From the NCBI GenBank assembly GCA_030671985.1, contig DAOVHI010000034.1:1-11845 (forward strand): a DNA stretch of 11,845 nucleotides, given 5' to 3'. Under the pieces are notes generated by a model. It did no database searches. It worked only from the letters and a program-made list of their open reading frames with translations, and was not told the origin of the DNA. Numbering within the stretch: position 1 is the first letter of the stretch; every line of letters starts with the position of its first letter. The position numbers and the translations under genes are program-made. The stretch comes from a bacterium. Lineage in GTDB: Bacteria; JAHJDO01. This document shows positions 1 to 8,148 of the stretch, piece by piece.

Positions 1-379
1 ATAATTATCATCGGAACATCTATTCCCAATATACAATACATTTTTTCTTCCATGCCCAACCTCTCGTATTCTTTGCCACTATCCCAGTGTTCAAGCTTTA
101 TTACCAATTCTATTCTTTTACGATTTCTTATGCTTCCTATTCCAAAGATAGCGCAAATATCTACAATGCCTAAACCTCTGATCTCCATCTTATGTTTAGT
201 GAGATTGGCCCCAGAGCCCATTAGGATTTTTTTGCGATTAATTTAATATCAACAACATCATCTGCAACTAGGCGATGTCCTTTTGCAATTAGATCAAGAG
301 CTGCTTCGCTTTTCCCCACACCGCTCTTACCTATAATCAGCACACCGGATCCATTCACATCCAACAAAACTCCATGCAT
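1..379 (-). CDS. hprK: HPr kinase/phosphorylase, short form (partial, runs off the left edge)
   Basis: HprK phosphorylates and dephosphorylates a regulatory Ser on the PTS carrier HPr/NPr in the cytoplasm. The 126 visible residues begin M-H-G-V at 379. They show the Walker A motif GKSGVGKS (residues 17-24), the catalytic Asp pair in LVADD (40-41), and a stretch matching the HprK signature, [18 protein letters not shown], around 57-74. Full-length HprK carries about 130 further N-terminal residues. Here the ptsN stop lies only 11 bases upstream and a good Shine-Dalgarno (AAGGGGA) sits just before the ATG, so the gene truly starts at the kinase domain, as in the short alphaproteobacterial HprK. 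It is last in the visible hpf-ptsN-hprK run. The 3' end is outside the window. Family assignment is very secure; that the start is genuine rather than a decayed N-terminus is an inference from the RBS and spacing. Confidence 0.92.
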
Positions 380-390
380 TACTAGTCCCC

Positions 391-864
391 TTAAAGTATT
401 TTTTCTTCTGTCGCAACTAGTTTTACCACATCCTCTGGAGATTTGGCATCTATCAAAGCCTGCTTAAAGGCCTTATTTTTTAAAATACGAGATATTTTTG
501 CCAGCGCTCTCAAATGAGGAGCTGCAGAGTTAGGAGGCGCAATTAGAAGAACAAATATATGCGTCTTTTGCCCGTCAAGTGAATCAAAGTCAATTCCGTT
601 GGGAGAAATACCTATGGCAATGCTTATGCTTTTTACCAAATCAGATTTTCCATGCGGGATAGCCGCTCCATTAGCAATTCCTGTACTGCCAAGCTTCTCT
701 CTCTCGTATAGAATGTTAAACAATTTATCCCTGTTACTATTAACATTTTTAATTTCTCCGGATTTCAGGAGAATATCCACTAGCTTATAAAGCACATCTG
801 TTTTACCTTTTGATTTCAAATCTACACAAACAGCGTCTTTGTTAATAAAATCAGTTAATTTCAC
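391..864 (-). CDS. ptsN: PTS EIIA-like protein, nitrogen-regulatory type (EIIA-Ntr)
   Basis: This is a 157-residue PTS EIIA domain of the fructose/Ntr family. Such proteins take a phosphoryl group from HPr/NPr on a conserved His. The Ntr versions regulate rather than transport, for example potassium channels and sigma54-linked functions in other bacteria. The phosphorylatable His is residue 71 in AAIPHGKSD, and the second conserved block, [13 protein letters not shown], has His117. The start is GTG at 864, supported by AAGGA seven bases upstream. It lies between hpf (23-bp gap) and hprK (11-bp gap), the usual neighbourhood of ptsN, although rpoN is not upstream here. Without EIIB or EIIC partners in view, a regulatory role is favoured over sugar uptake. 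The permease at 8149-10005 ends in a related domain. Confidence 0.93.
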   Translation of the reverse strand: MKLTDFINKDAVCVDLKSKGKTDVLYKLVDILLKSGEIKNVNSNRDKLFNILYEREKLGSTGIANGAAIPHGKSDLVKSISIAIGISPNGIDFDSLDGQKTHIFVLLIAPPNSAAPHLRALAKISRILKNKAFKQALIDAKSPEDVVKLVATEEKIL

Positions 865-887
865 CTTATATTCCTTTTTATCAGAAA

Positions 888-1238
888 TTATTCACTGTCT
901 TTTTCTTGTCTGGGCGTATGCGTTACGATTTTATCCTTATATTTCCTGATTTGACTTTCAATTTTAGCAAGCGCTTTATCAAACGCCGTATGAATATCTG
1001 AATGCTCGGCTCGGCTCGGCATTGTTGTTCCATTGGTTAGTGCGTTAATTTCTACAACATGCCTATATTTTTCTTCATTTACAGTAATATGTATGTCAGA
1101 TATATGAGAAAAGTATTTTGTTAATTTTGATGTCTTCTGCTGAATGTAATCCCTAAGTTTAGGGGTTAATTCCATTTGTTTACTTGTTATAGCGATATGT
1201 AACTTGTCATGTATTCTAAAAGCTTCGCATTTTGTCAT
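888..1238 (-). CDS. hpf: Ribosome hibernation promoting factor, short HPF/YfiA type
   Basis: This 116-residue protein belongs to the HPF/RaiA family, which binds in the decoding region of the 30S subunit and stores or inactivates ribosomes in slow growth. The family core starts around residue 13 (LHIAITSKQMELTPKLRDYI) and runs to about residue 104, with the characteristic basic helix segments LRDYIQQKTSKLTKYF and DKALAKIESQIRKYKDKI. It lacks the C-terminal dimerisation domain of long HPF. The 12-residue N-terminal extension is unusual. The ATG at 1238 is nevertheless chosen because GGAGA sits five bases upstream and no better start lies before the core. The gene begins 30 bp after the tRNA-Ala 3' end and probably shares its transcript. 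It is followed by ptsN, a common genomic pairing. Confidence 0.92.
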   Translation of the reverse strand: MTKCEAFRIHDKLHIAITSKQMELTPKLRDYIQQKTSKLTKYFSHISDIHITVNEEKYRHVVEINALTNGTTMPSRAEHSDIHTAFDKALAKIESQIRKYKDKIVTHTPRQEKDSE

Positions 1239-1268
1239 ATATTCTCCAATAAAGTTATAATAAGTTTG

Positions 1269-1341
<73 letters not shown>

Positions 1342-1345
1342 TTGA

Positions 1346-1374
1346 ATTCTACTTAATTTCCCAGACAATGTCAA
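1346..1374 (-). promoter_or_regulatory. Sigma70-like promoter of tRNA-Ala/hpf/ptsN/hprK
   Basis: On the minus strand a perfect -35 (TTGACA, 1369-1374) is followed after 17 bases by TAGAAT (1346-1351). The -10 ends only four bases before the tRNA 5' end, so initiation would fall at or just inside the first G of the tRNA. A separate perfect TATAAT lies at 1378-1383 but has no -35 match. It could be the real -10 and would give a leader of about 30 bases. Confidence 0.6.
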
Positions 1375-1435
1375 AGTATTATAGCATAAATTTCCTTGAC
1401 AAAAAAGACGGCTGGTATTATTGATATATAAAGAA

Positions 1436-2863
1436 ATGAAAGCAAAAGAGCTGGAGGAAAACGATTCTTTTTATTCAGGGGTAGATCTAATAAGCGACCC
1501 TATACATAATTATATCAAATTCACTTCTCCAACCGAAGAAAACAAAACAGAAATTACAGAACGCGATATTATTGATAACCCGTGGGTACAACGGCTCAGA
1601 CGCATACATCAGCTTCAGAGCGCATTCTGGGTTTTTCCTTCGGCTGAACATAGCAGATTTCAGCATTCACTTGGAACAATGCATGTAGCAGGTAGATTTG
1701 CTCTGCATCTATATCCATCAATAAAAAAAGTCTGTCCGGATTGTCCGTCGAGTAATTATATAGAAGAGCTGATGAGACTTGCCGGACTGCTACATGACAT
1801 AGGACATGGACCATTCGGACATTTTTTTGATGATAACTATCTCAAGCAATTTAATGTTTCTCACGAAACAATATCAAAGACAATAATAAAAACAAAGCTG
1901 GCTTCATTATTAAAACGGATCAAAAGAAGTCCATCTGGAGATTTTGCTAAAGGCGAGGTTATTAATCCGTTACACATATCCTTTCTTGTTGAAAAACCTA
2001 AAAAAGACAGAACTCGCTCGTCTTTTCCACAATGGCTTAAGTTCTTATTGCCTCTTTTTAGCGGCATATATACCGTGGATAATCTTGATTATGTATTAAG
2101 AGATTCATACATAACGGGCTTTTCCAGAGGAATTATTGACCTTGAACGCATTCTGCATTATACATTTATATCATCAAAAGGTTTAACGTTTCATGGCGCC
2201 GGCAAGACAGCACTGCTTAATTTTGTCAATGCCAGATTGAGTCTTTATTCCGCTGTTTATTATCACAGAACCACAAGATCAATAGATCTATGCTTGAAGG
2301 ATATATTCCATGAAACAATGAAAATAATCTTTAAAAATAAAAATCCAATAAATCATCTCAACGATTATCTATATCTTACAGAATGGTCATTGTTTGAGAA
2401 TGTGAGTAAGTGGAGAGATAGCAAAAACCAGAGCAAAAGCCGCCTTGGTAGAAAATGGGAGAAAATTCTTATGAGACAAAGGCAGTGGAAAATGGTTTAT
2501 GAGAAATTTGAAAGATTAAAGGACACAGAAAACTATGCAGATATCTTCTATTCAGATGTTGAAAGATTAGAAGCAAAAATAAAGGAAAACCTCTATCCTG
2601 ATAAGATAGATTTTCGACTGGATATTCCTGCCCTTGATCCAAGGCCGGATAATCCCATGGCAATGGGAGATAAACAGATTTTTCTCTACGAGCCCGGGTC
2701 TGGTAAAATCCAGAAAGAAACTCTAAAGGAACTATTCAAATTTGTGCCATCCAGGGTCTATCTCTGCAGAATATATGCTCATGATGACAGGCACAAAAAA
2801 GAACTGGTTAGAGCATTTAAGAAGATATTTAGAACAAAAGACGCTATGCTTACTAATATCTAA
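1436..2863 (+). CDS. HD-domain phosphohydrolase, dGTPase/SAMHD1-like (COG1078 type)
   Basis: This 475-residue protein is a metal-dependent HD-superfamily hydrolase of the group that includes dNTP triphosphohydrolases. Counted from ATG 1436, the metal-binding residues appear as His77 in RFQHSLG, the His120-Asp121 pair in AGLLHDIGHGPFGHFF, and a late Asp in TVDNLDYVLRD (about 214-223). This is the order seen in SAMHD1-like enzymes. The C-terminal half (about 260-475) is basic and less recognisable. The reading frame is also open from a TTG at 1421. ATG 1436 is preferred as the first ATG, but its upstream AAAGAA is only a weak ribosome site. The gene is divergent from tRNA-Ala and convergent with fusA, with 10 bp between stops. 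The substrate (dGTP, other dNTPs or another phosphoester) cannot be read from the sequence. Confidence 0.85.
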   Translation: MKAKELEENDSFYSGVDLISDPIHNYIKFTSPTEENKTEITERDIIDNPWVQRLRRIHQLQSAFWVFPSAEHSRFQHSLGTMHVAGRFALHLYPSIKKVCPDCPSSNYIEELMRLAGLLHDIGHGPFGHFFDDNYLKQFNVSHETISKTIIKTKLASLLKRIKRSPSGDFAKGEVINPLHISFLVEKPKKDRTRSSFPQWLKFLLPLFSGIYTVDNLDYVLRDSYITGFSRGIIDLERILHYTFISSKGLTFHGAGKTALLNFVNARLSLYSAVYYHRTTRSIDLCLKDIFHETMKIIFKNKNPINHLNDYLYLTEWSLFENVSKWRDSKNQSKSRLGRKWEKILMRQRQWKMVYEKFERLKDTENYADIFYSDVERLEAKIKENLYPDKIDFRLDIPALDPRPDNPMAMGDKQIFLYEPGSGKIQKETLKELFKFVPSRVYLCRIYAHDDRHKKELVRAFKKIFRTKDAMLTNI

Positions 2864-2873
2864 TAAGGCTCGT

Positions 2874-4943
2874 TCAGTCCCCTTCTATTATCTTGCTGGC
2901 AATATGCGGAGGAACTTTATCATACCTTTCAAACTGCATAGACTCTGCTGCTCGTCCCTGTGATAACGATCTCAGCTGTGTGGTATAGCCAAAAAGCTCC
3001 ATAAGCGGAATTTCAGCCTTTATTAACTGACTCTTAGCCTTTTTTTCTATCAGGATTATCCTGCCTCTTCTTGAGGTTATATTAGATGTGATTGGACCAA
3101 AATACTCTTCAGGAGTAGATATATCTACCGTCATAATCGGCTCAACAAGCCTTGGACCTGCGTTCATAAACGCCTTCTTGAACGCATAGTACCCAGCCAC
3201 CTTAAAAGCCATCTCAGAGGAGTCAACTTCGTGAAATCTTCCGTCAAACAATCTTACTTTTACATCAATTACAGGATACCCCGCATAAATTCCTGATTCC
3301 ATTGCCTCAATACAACCTTTTTCAACAGCGGGAATAAATTCTTTGGGAATAACTCCCTGTTTGATATTATTAACGAATTCAAAACCCTCTCCCTTCTTTG
3401 CGGGAATTAGTTCTATATGTACTTCTGCAAATTGTCCTTTTCCGCCGGTTTGTTTCTGATGTTTGTACTTTTCTTCCTGGATATTGGTTATTGTCTCCTT
3501 AAAAGCAACTTTAGGCTTGCCTACGTTCGCAGATACGTTAAATTCTCTCTTTAATCTATCTATCAGGATCTCGAGATGCAGCTCACCCATACCGGAAAGA
3601 ATAGTTTGGGATGTTTCCTCATTAAAGAAGAAATTAAATGTCGGATCCTCATTAGATAATTTCCTTATTGAATCCGAAAGTTTCTCTTGCTCAATCTTGT
3701 TTTTTGCTTCAACCGCCACTGAAATTACAGGCGTTGGAAATTCTATATTCTCAAGGAAAAGATTAGACCTTTGGCTGCATATTGTATCCCCTGTAGTAAT
3801 GTTCATAGGGCCGATTATCGCCCCTATGTCTCCTGCACTGAGAACATTCACAGCTTCTTTTTTATTGGCGTGCATCTTTACAATACGGGATATTCTTTCT
3901 TTTTTTGATGACCCTGCCTTGAAAACATATTCGCCCTTCTTTATTGAACCTGAATATATTCTACAATAAATAAGTTTCCCAATATGAGGATCAACGGCAA
4001 TCTTAAAAGCAAGCCCCAATAGATCTTTTTTTTCTCCGAAACGGAACAGGCTCTTTTCTTCTGAATCATTATCTATAACTTCCACAGGTGGCGCATCTTC
4101 AGGACTTGGCAGGTAATCAACGACAGCTTCCATAAGCATCCTAACTCCCTTGTTCTTAAAAGCTGCGCCGCATAATACGGGAAACATTTTAGACCTTATA
4201 GTTGCCTTACTGAGAGATTTTTTAATTTCGTCTACTGCAATGGGCTGATTTTCAATATATTTATTCATGAGATCGTCATCTACCTCAGCAAGTTTTTCTA
4301 TTAGCTCATTTCTATATTTCTTCGTTATCTCCATATAATCGTCCGGAATTTCCCGCTCTTCCGGCTCTTCCGTAGTGTCTTCCTGATTGAAGAAGAATGC
4401 CCTCTCTTCCACAACATCTATAATACCAAGAAATTTGTCCTCTTTTCCAATAGGTAACTGAATTGGAACATAATTGACCCCAAGTTTACTGTCTATCATC
4501 TCAAGTACGGCAAAAAAATCTGCTCCAATTCTATCCATCTTGTTAATAAAAACAATCTTGGGAACTTTATATTTTTCCGACTGTCTCCATACGGTTTCAG
4601 TTTGCGGTTCTACGCCGCCAACTGCACAAAATATTGCCACTGCGCCGTCTAAAACCCTTAGACTTCTTTCTACTTCTGCAGTGAAATCCACATGTCCGGG
4701 AGTGTCAATGATATTAATGTTATGATTACGCCAAAGACATGTTGTAGCCGCGGACGTAATTGTTATTCCTCTCTCTCTTTCCTGTTCCATCCAGTCCATT
4801 GTAGCAGCCCCGTCATGAACTTCCCCTATACGATGTATTCTGCCTGCAAAAAACAATACTCTTTCCGTTGTGGTCGTTTTACCCGCATCAATATGAGCCA
4901 TAATGCCGATATTTCTTATCTTCTTAACGTCTCCAATTTGCAT
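2874..4943 (-). CDS. fusA: Translation elongation factor G
   Basis: EF-G is the cytoplasmic GTPase that drives tRNA-mRNA translocation and, with RRF, ribosome recycling. The 689 residues match the usual length. Visible motifs are G1 AHIDAGKT (16-23), switch [12 protein letters not shown] (59-69), G3 DTPGH (80-84, with catalytic His84) and G4 NKMD (134-137). Domain IV has [10 protein letters not shown] and [12 protein letters not shown], keeping the tip His. Domain V reads [17 protein letters not shown] where common EF-Gs have GDVIGDLNSRRG. The start has AGGA nine bases upstream and a promoter at 4996-5024. The gene stands alone, without rpsL, rpsG or tuf beside it. It may be the only EF-G of a genome with a split str operon, or a second paralogue. 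The GTPase domain argues for a canonical EF-G, while parts of domains IV-V recall EF-G2-like proteins. Confidence 0.95.
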   Translation of the reverse strand: MQIGDVKKIRNIGIMAHIDAGKTTTTERVLFFAGRIHRIGEVHDGAATMDWMEQERERGITITSAATTCLWRNHNINIIDTPGHVDFTAEVERSLRVLDGAVAIFCAVGGVEPQTETVWRQSEKYKVPKIVFINKMDRIGADFFAVLEMIDSKLGVNYVPIQLPIGKEDKFLGIIDVVEERAFFFNQEDTTEEPEEREIPDDYMEITKKYRNELIEKLAEVDDDLMNKYIENQPIAVDEIKKSLSKATIRSKMFPVLCGAAFKNKGVRMLMEAVVDYLPSPEDAPPVEVIDNDSEEKSLFRFGEKKDLLGLAFKIAVDPHIGKLIYCRIYSGSIKKGEYVFKAGSSKKERISRIVKMHANKKEAVNVLSAGDIGAIIGPMNITTGDTICSQRSNLFLENIEFPTPVISVAVEAKNKIEQEKLSDSIRKLSNEDPTFNFFFNEETSQTILSGMGELHLEILIDRLKREFNVSANVGKPKVAFKETITNIQEEKYKHQKQTGGKGQFAEVHIELIPAKKGEGFEFVNNIKQGVIPKEFIPAVEKGCIEAMESGIYAGYPVIDVKVRLFDGRFHEVDSSEMAFKVAGYYAFKKAFMNAGPRLVEPIMTVDISTPEEYFGPITSNITSRRGRIILIEKKAKSQLIKAEIPLMELFGYTTQLRSLSQGRAAESMQFERYDKVPPHIASKIIEGD

Positions 4944-4995
4944 TACTTTATTCCTATACTATTAACTAAATTGTCGCGATATGTATTGAGAAGGA

Positions 4996-5024
4996 AACAT
5001 ACCAATTACAGTACGCTATGTCAA
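4996..5024 (-). promoter_or_regulatory. Sigma70-like promoter of fusA
   Basis: A perfect TTGACA (5019-5024, minus strand) is followed by a 17-base spacer and TATGTT (4996-5001, four of six consensus). It would start transcription about 45 bases before the fusA ATG and lies immediately downstream of the hairpin that ends the preceding small gene. Confidence 0.6.
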
Positions 5025-5027
5025 GCA

Positions 5028-5076
5028 CAATAAAAGGGACAGACCAACCACACACTATGCGGCTTATTCTGTCCCC
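5028..5076 (-). terminator. Hairpin with T-run: probable intrinsic terminator, possibly REP-like
   Basis: On the minus strand GGGACAGA (5068-5075) pairs with TCTGTCCC (5036-5043). Inside, AGCCGCA and TGTGGTT can form a second seven-pair stem (two G-T pairs) around the loop TAGTG. TTTTATT follows. This suits a Rho-independent terminator for the small gene ending at 5098. The GGGACAGA palindrome also resembles dispersed REP elements linked to Y1 transposases, so it may be one copy of a genomic repeat. Confidence 0.55.
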
Positions 5077-5097
5077 TCTCTAACTATTCAAAAATTT

Positions 5098-5358
5098 CTA
5101 TTCGCTTTTATCTTCTTCTTTTTTTTCCTCAGGCTTTACTTCTTCAGCAGCAGGCTCTTCCTTTTCTTCCTCTTTCTCTTTTTTAGCTGCGATATCATCT
5201 TTAATAGAACTGATGCCGGCAGCAACGGCAGCTATACCGCCGAGAACCAATATCGCTGGGATAGTGGCCTCAAGACCTTTCACAAAAAGCGAAAACCATT
5301 TTATCAACCCCATAGCTCCAACAACTACGGCAATTATTCCACCAATTAAACTCCACAT
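5098..5358 (-). CDS. Small two-helix membrane protein with acidic, Glu/Lys-rich tail
   Basis: I do not recognise a named family. The 86 residues contain two hydrophobic segments, about 3-26 and 32-50, joined by a short loop with Lys and Glu. They are followed by a tail (54-86) made almost wholly of Lys, Glu, Ala and Asp (for example KKEKEEEKEEPAAEE). By charge the tail is probably cytoplasmic, and both helices look like simple inner-membrane anchors. The ATG at 5358 is supported by a very strong Shine-Dalgarno (AGGAAGGGGG) about nine bases upstream, and a -35/-10 pair lies at 5407-5434. A hairpin terminator follows. With its own promoter and terminator it appears monocistronic between fhs and fusA. 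It is a real gene by these signals, but its function is unknown. Confidence 0.75.
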   Translation of the reverse strand: MWSLIGGIIAVVVGAMGLIKWFSLFVKGLEATIPAILVLGGIAAVAAGISSIKDDIAAKKEKEEEKEEPAAEEVKPEEKKEEDKSE

Positions 5359-5406
5359 ATTCTCACACCCCCTTCCTAAACTAGTTTTTCGGAATAGTCT
5401 GATATA

Positions 5407-5434
5407 ATTCTAATTAAGTTTCCAAAAAATACAA
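5407..5434 (-). promoter_or_regulatory. Putative promoter of the small membrane protein gene
   Basis: TTGTAT (5429-5434, minus strand), a 16-base spacer and TAGAAT (5407-5412) give a reasonable sigma70-like match about 50 bases before the start codon. The -35 is only partly conserved. Confidence 0.4.
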
Positions 5435-5461
5435 GCCTTATTTTCCTAATCGGATTATCTA

Positions 5462-7156
5462 TTAAAACAACCCAACGGTTTTCCCTGTATTATCAATATC
5501 TACATTTGTGCCTGCAGGTGTGGTCGGCAATCCGGGCATGGTTCGCATGTCTCCAAGCAAAGGATAAAGAAATCCTGCGCCTGCAGATAGTCTGATATCT
5601 TTTATCGGAACTGTGAAATTTTTGGGTCTTCCTTTTAATTTTGGATCATGGGAAAGAGACAGGTGTGTTTTTGCCATGCATAGGGGAAGTTTATCAAGCC
5701 CATTTTTTTCATATACGCGAATCTTCTTTCTAACAATAGGAGAAATATCTATCCCATCAGCTCCGTAAATCTTTTTTGCAATAATGGTCATTTTCTCTTC
5801 TATAGACTGTTCTACATCGTATAGGAATTTAAAGTTACTTGGCTTCTCAGCCGCTTCAACGACCTTCTTTGCAAGTTCTTCTCCTCCCTTACCTCCGTCA
5901 GCCCACACAGTGCTCTCAACAGCATCTTCTGCACCAGCTCTTTTAGCTATATCCCTTATTAATTCTACTTCCTTATCCGTATCAGTTGTAAATCGATTTA
6001 CAGCAACCACTACGGGAATTCCAAACAGTTTCATATTTTCAATATGTTTTTCCAGATTACATGCTCCGCGCTCGATAGCATCCAGATTTTCCTTAATTAA
6101 TCCATCATCAAGCGGTTTTCCGGCAACAACTGTAAAATCACCACTATGCATCTTAAGCGCCCTAACAGTACATACTATCACAGCTGCGTCAGGAACTAGT
6201 TTGCTATAACGGCATTTGATGTTAAGAAATTTTTCCGCACCGCAATCTGCCCCAAATCCGCTTTCTGTTACCACGTAATCAGCTAGTTTAAGTCCTATCT
6301 TGTCAGCCAGTATGGAACTATTACCATGCGCAATATTTGCAAACGGACCTGCGTGAACAAGCACAGGTGTATTTTCTAACGTCTGCATTAAAGTTGGTTT
6401 TATCGCGTTTTTCATAAGAACAGTCATTGCCCCTGCGCATTTAAGATCTTCAGCCGTTACTGGCTTCGCATCTTTTGTATAGCCAATCACTATTTTGCCT
6501 AACCTTTCTCTTAAATCCTTCAAACCCGTTGTTAAAGCAAGGATTGCCATAACCTCTGAAGCTACGGTTATATCGAAACCTGTTTCTCTGGGGACTCCAT
6601 CTATCTTGCCGCCCAATCCTATTACAATGTTTCTCAGGGCTCTATCGCTGACATCCACAACACGACGCCATGTAATACTAAACGGATCTATATTTAGTGG
6701 ATTGTTTTTTTGAAGAGAGTTATCAATAAATGCTGCGAGAAGATTATGAGCCACTCCTACAGCGTGTATGTCCCCTGTAAGGTGAAGATTGAAGTCCTCC
6801 ATAGGCACAACTTGTGAATACCCTCCACCGGCTGCTCCACCTTTAATTCCAAATGTGGGACCCATTGAAGGCTGTCTTATTGCAGTAATCGTTTTCTTGC
6901 CTATTCTGTTAAGCGCCATACTCAGACCAACCGTTGTAACGGTTTTTCCTTCACCAAGAGGAGTTGGGGTAATAGCCGTTACATCAATATATTTACCGTT
7001 TGGCCGTGCATGGAACCTGTCTTGAACCTCAAGGATGATTTTTGCCTTATGCTTACCATACAACTCCAATTCATCTTCTTTTAACCCGATATTTTTAGCA
7101 ATCTCCTGAATTGGTTTAAGTTTTGCAGCTTGTGCAATTTCCAGATCTGTCATCAT
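5462..7156 (-). CDS. fhs: Formate-tetrahydrofolate ligase
   Basis: This cytoplasmic enzyme uses ATP to join formate to tetrahydrofolate, giving 10-formyl-THF for purine synthesis, Met-tRNA formylation or the methyl branch of the Wood-Ljungdahl pathway. The P-loop TPTPLGEGKT is at about residues 63-72. It is followed by other family blocks: RQPSMGPTFGIKGGAAGGG, HLTGDIHAV, TWRRVVDVSDRALR, VLVHAGPFANIAHG and a C-terminal TMPGLPTTPAG. The length of 564 residues is normal. The open frame extends to a TTG at 7183, but AGGAG lies eight bases before ATG 7156 and the family N-terminus (TDLEIAQAAKLKPI) starts right there, so 7156 is chosen; ATG 7153 is possible. It is divergent from the formate/nitrite channel gene, linking formate supply and use. 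Confidence 0.97.
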   Translation of the reverse strand: MMTDLEIAQAAKLKPIQEIAKNIGLKEDELELYGKHKAKIILEVQDRFHARPNGKYIDVTAITPTPLGEGKTVTTVGLSMALNRIGKKTITAIRQPSMGPTFGIKGGAAGGGYSQVVPMEDFNLHLTGDIHAVGVAHNLLAAFIDNSLQKNNPLNIDPFSITWRRVVDVSDRALRNIVIGLGGKIDGVPRETGFDITVASEVMAILALTTGLKDLRERLGKIVIGYTKDAKPVTAEDLKCAGAMTVLMKNAIKPTLMQTLENTPVLVHAGPFANIAHGNSSILADKIGLKLADYVVTESGFGADCGAEKFLNIKCRYSKLVPDAAVIVCTVRALKMHSGDFTVVAGKPLDDGLIKENLDAIERGACNLEKHIENMKLFGIPVVVAVNRFTTDTDKEVELIRDIAKRAGAEDAVESTVWADGGKGGEELAKKVVEAAEKPSNFKFLYDVEQSIEEKMTIIAKKIYGADGIDISPIVRKKIRVYEKNGLDKLPLCMAKTHLSLSHDPKLKGRPKNFTVPIKDIRLSAGAGFLYPLLGDMRTMPGLPTTPAGTNVDIDNTGKTVGLF

Positions 7157-7193
7157 AGCTAATGCTCCTATCTGTTTTTTCAAAATTTATAGG

Positions 7194-7230
7194 AGTATAT
7201 CTTTAACATGACTATATTTCTCAAATTATA
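7194..7230 (-). promoter_or_regulatory. Candidate fhs promoter region
   Basis: Two alternatives are visible on the minus strand. The first is TTGAGA (7219-7224) with a long 19-base spacer to TATACT (7194-7199). The second is a perfect TATAAT (7225-7230) without a recognisable -35. I cannot tell which is used. No folate riboswitch-like structure is evident in the short leader. Confidence 0.35.
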
Positions 7231-7269
7231 TTGCCTTAATTTGTAATATCTTGCGTTTTTCCAAAAGTT

Positions 7270-7298
7270 CTCGCAATTATAAAATTTGGCGGTATAAT
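7270..7298 (+). promoter_or_regulatory. Putative promoter of the channel-permease operon
   Basis: A perfect -10, TATAAT (7293-7298), sits 17 bases after a weak -35 (CTCGCA, 7270-7275). Initiation near 7305 would leave a leader of about 25 bases carrying AGGAG before ATG 7329. The -10 is convincing and the -35 is not. Confidence 0.5.
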
Positions 7299-7328
7299 AT
7301 GGAGACCAGTAAACATAGGAGCTACGTT

Positions 7329-8144
7329 ATGAATAACGCACCGTTAAAAGACTATGATCCCAAATTGACCACGCAAGAAGTTCAAGTTACGATATCACAA
7401 TTGGGGATTAAAAAAGCAAATACGAAAATCTGGCAATTGTTTCTTTTAGGTATTCTTGCAGGACTATACATCAGCCTTGGAGGACATGCATTTCTTGTCG
7501 CGCTTGAGCAAGGCATGGGGAAAATTATTGGAGGCGCTGTTTTTGGTGTCGGGCTGGTATTGGTCGTTATTGCAGGAGCTGAATTATTTACCGGAAATAT
7601 AATGATGATTGTTGGAACCCTGTCAACATTATTTCCAATTCGGAAAGTATTAAAAAATTGGACTGTCGTTTACTTAGGTAATTTTGTCGGCTCTTTTTTA
7701 TTTGCATTCCTTATCTTTAAATCAGGTCTTCTAGGTACTCAGTTAGACATCAATAGGTTAGGACAATTAGCTATAAAAATATCTGAGAATAAGCTGAATA
7801 TCCCGTTTATGGAATGCTTTATTAGAGGGATCTTTTGTAACATGCTGGTTGTTCTTGCTATTATTATGTCATTTTTCGCAAAAGATATTATCTCTAAAAT
7901 ATTCTGTTGTATATTGCCGATTATGGTATTTGTTGCATCGGGATTTGAGCACTGTGTCGCAAATATGTATCTAATTCCAATAGGTCTTTTTGTAAAGGGC
8001 GTTCCATTCTACAAACACTACATAATATTCCACAACCTTATACCTGTAACGCTGGGAAATATAGTAGGTGGATTGTTCATCATTATTATACATCCAAATA
8101 GAATAAGACAGCTTATTACGTTGTTTTCTCACAATAAGAAATAA
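7329..8144 (+). CDS. Formate/nitrite transporter family channel (FocA-like)
   Basis: FNT proteins are pentameric inner-membrane channels for formate, nitrite or hydrosulfide. The 271 residues contain about six hydrophobic segments and the family marks: AGAELFTGN (82-90), LGNFVGS (116-122), RGIFCNMLVVLA (166-177) and GFEHCVANM (205-213). His208 sits where FocA has its central pore His209. The open frame begins at a TTG at 7251, but AGGAG lies seven bases before ATG 7329 and the upstream residues look non-coding, so 7329 is chosen. The gene is divergent from fhs, which makes formate the likely substrate, though nitrite or hydrosulfide cannot be excluded. A permease gene starts four bases after its stop, so the two are probably co-transcribed. 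Confidence 0.93.
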   Translation: MNNAPLKDYDPKLTTQEVQVTISQLGIKKANTKIWQLFLLGILAGLYISLGGHAFLVALEQGMGKIIGGAVFGVGLVLVVIAGAELFTGNIMMIVGTLSTLFPIRKVLKNWTVVYLGNFVGSFLFAFLIFKSGLLGTQLDINRLGQLAIKISENKLNIPFMECFIRGIFCNMLVVLAIIMSFFAKDIISKIFCCILPIMVFVASGFEHCVANMYLIPIGLFVKGVPFYKHYIIFHNLIPVTLGNIVGGLFIIIIHPNRIRQLITLFSHNKK

Positions 8145-8148
8145 GTTT

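Noticed and set aside
3463-3969. 168-residue plus-strand open frame opposite fusA
   Set aside because: It lies wholly inside the highly conserved EF-G gene on the other strand and has no RBS or family features.
5784-6209. 141-residue plus-strand open frame opposite fhs
   Set aside because: It is a Ser/Thr-rich antisense shadow of the conserved ligase.
7157-7183. Nine-residue N-terminal extension of fhs from TTG 7183
   Set aside because: AGGAG sits within this stretch at the right distance from ATG 7156, and the family N-terminus begins there.
7251-7328. 26-residue N-terminal extension of the FNT channel from TTG 7251
   Set aside because: It would overlap the TATAAT at 7293-7298, and AGGAG supports ATG 7329.
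7157-7328. Folate (THF) or other riboswitch in front of fhs
   Set aside because: The leader is short and AT-rich and I could not find the conserved stems or loop sequences.
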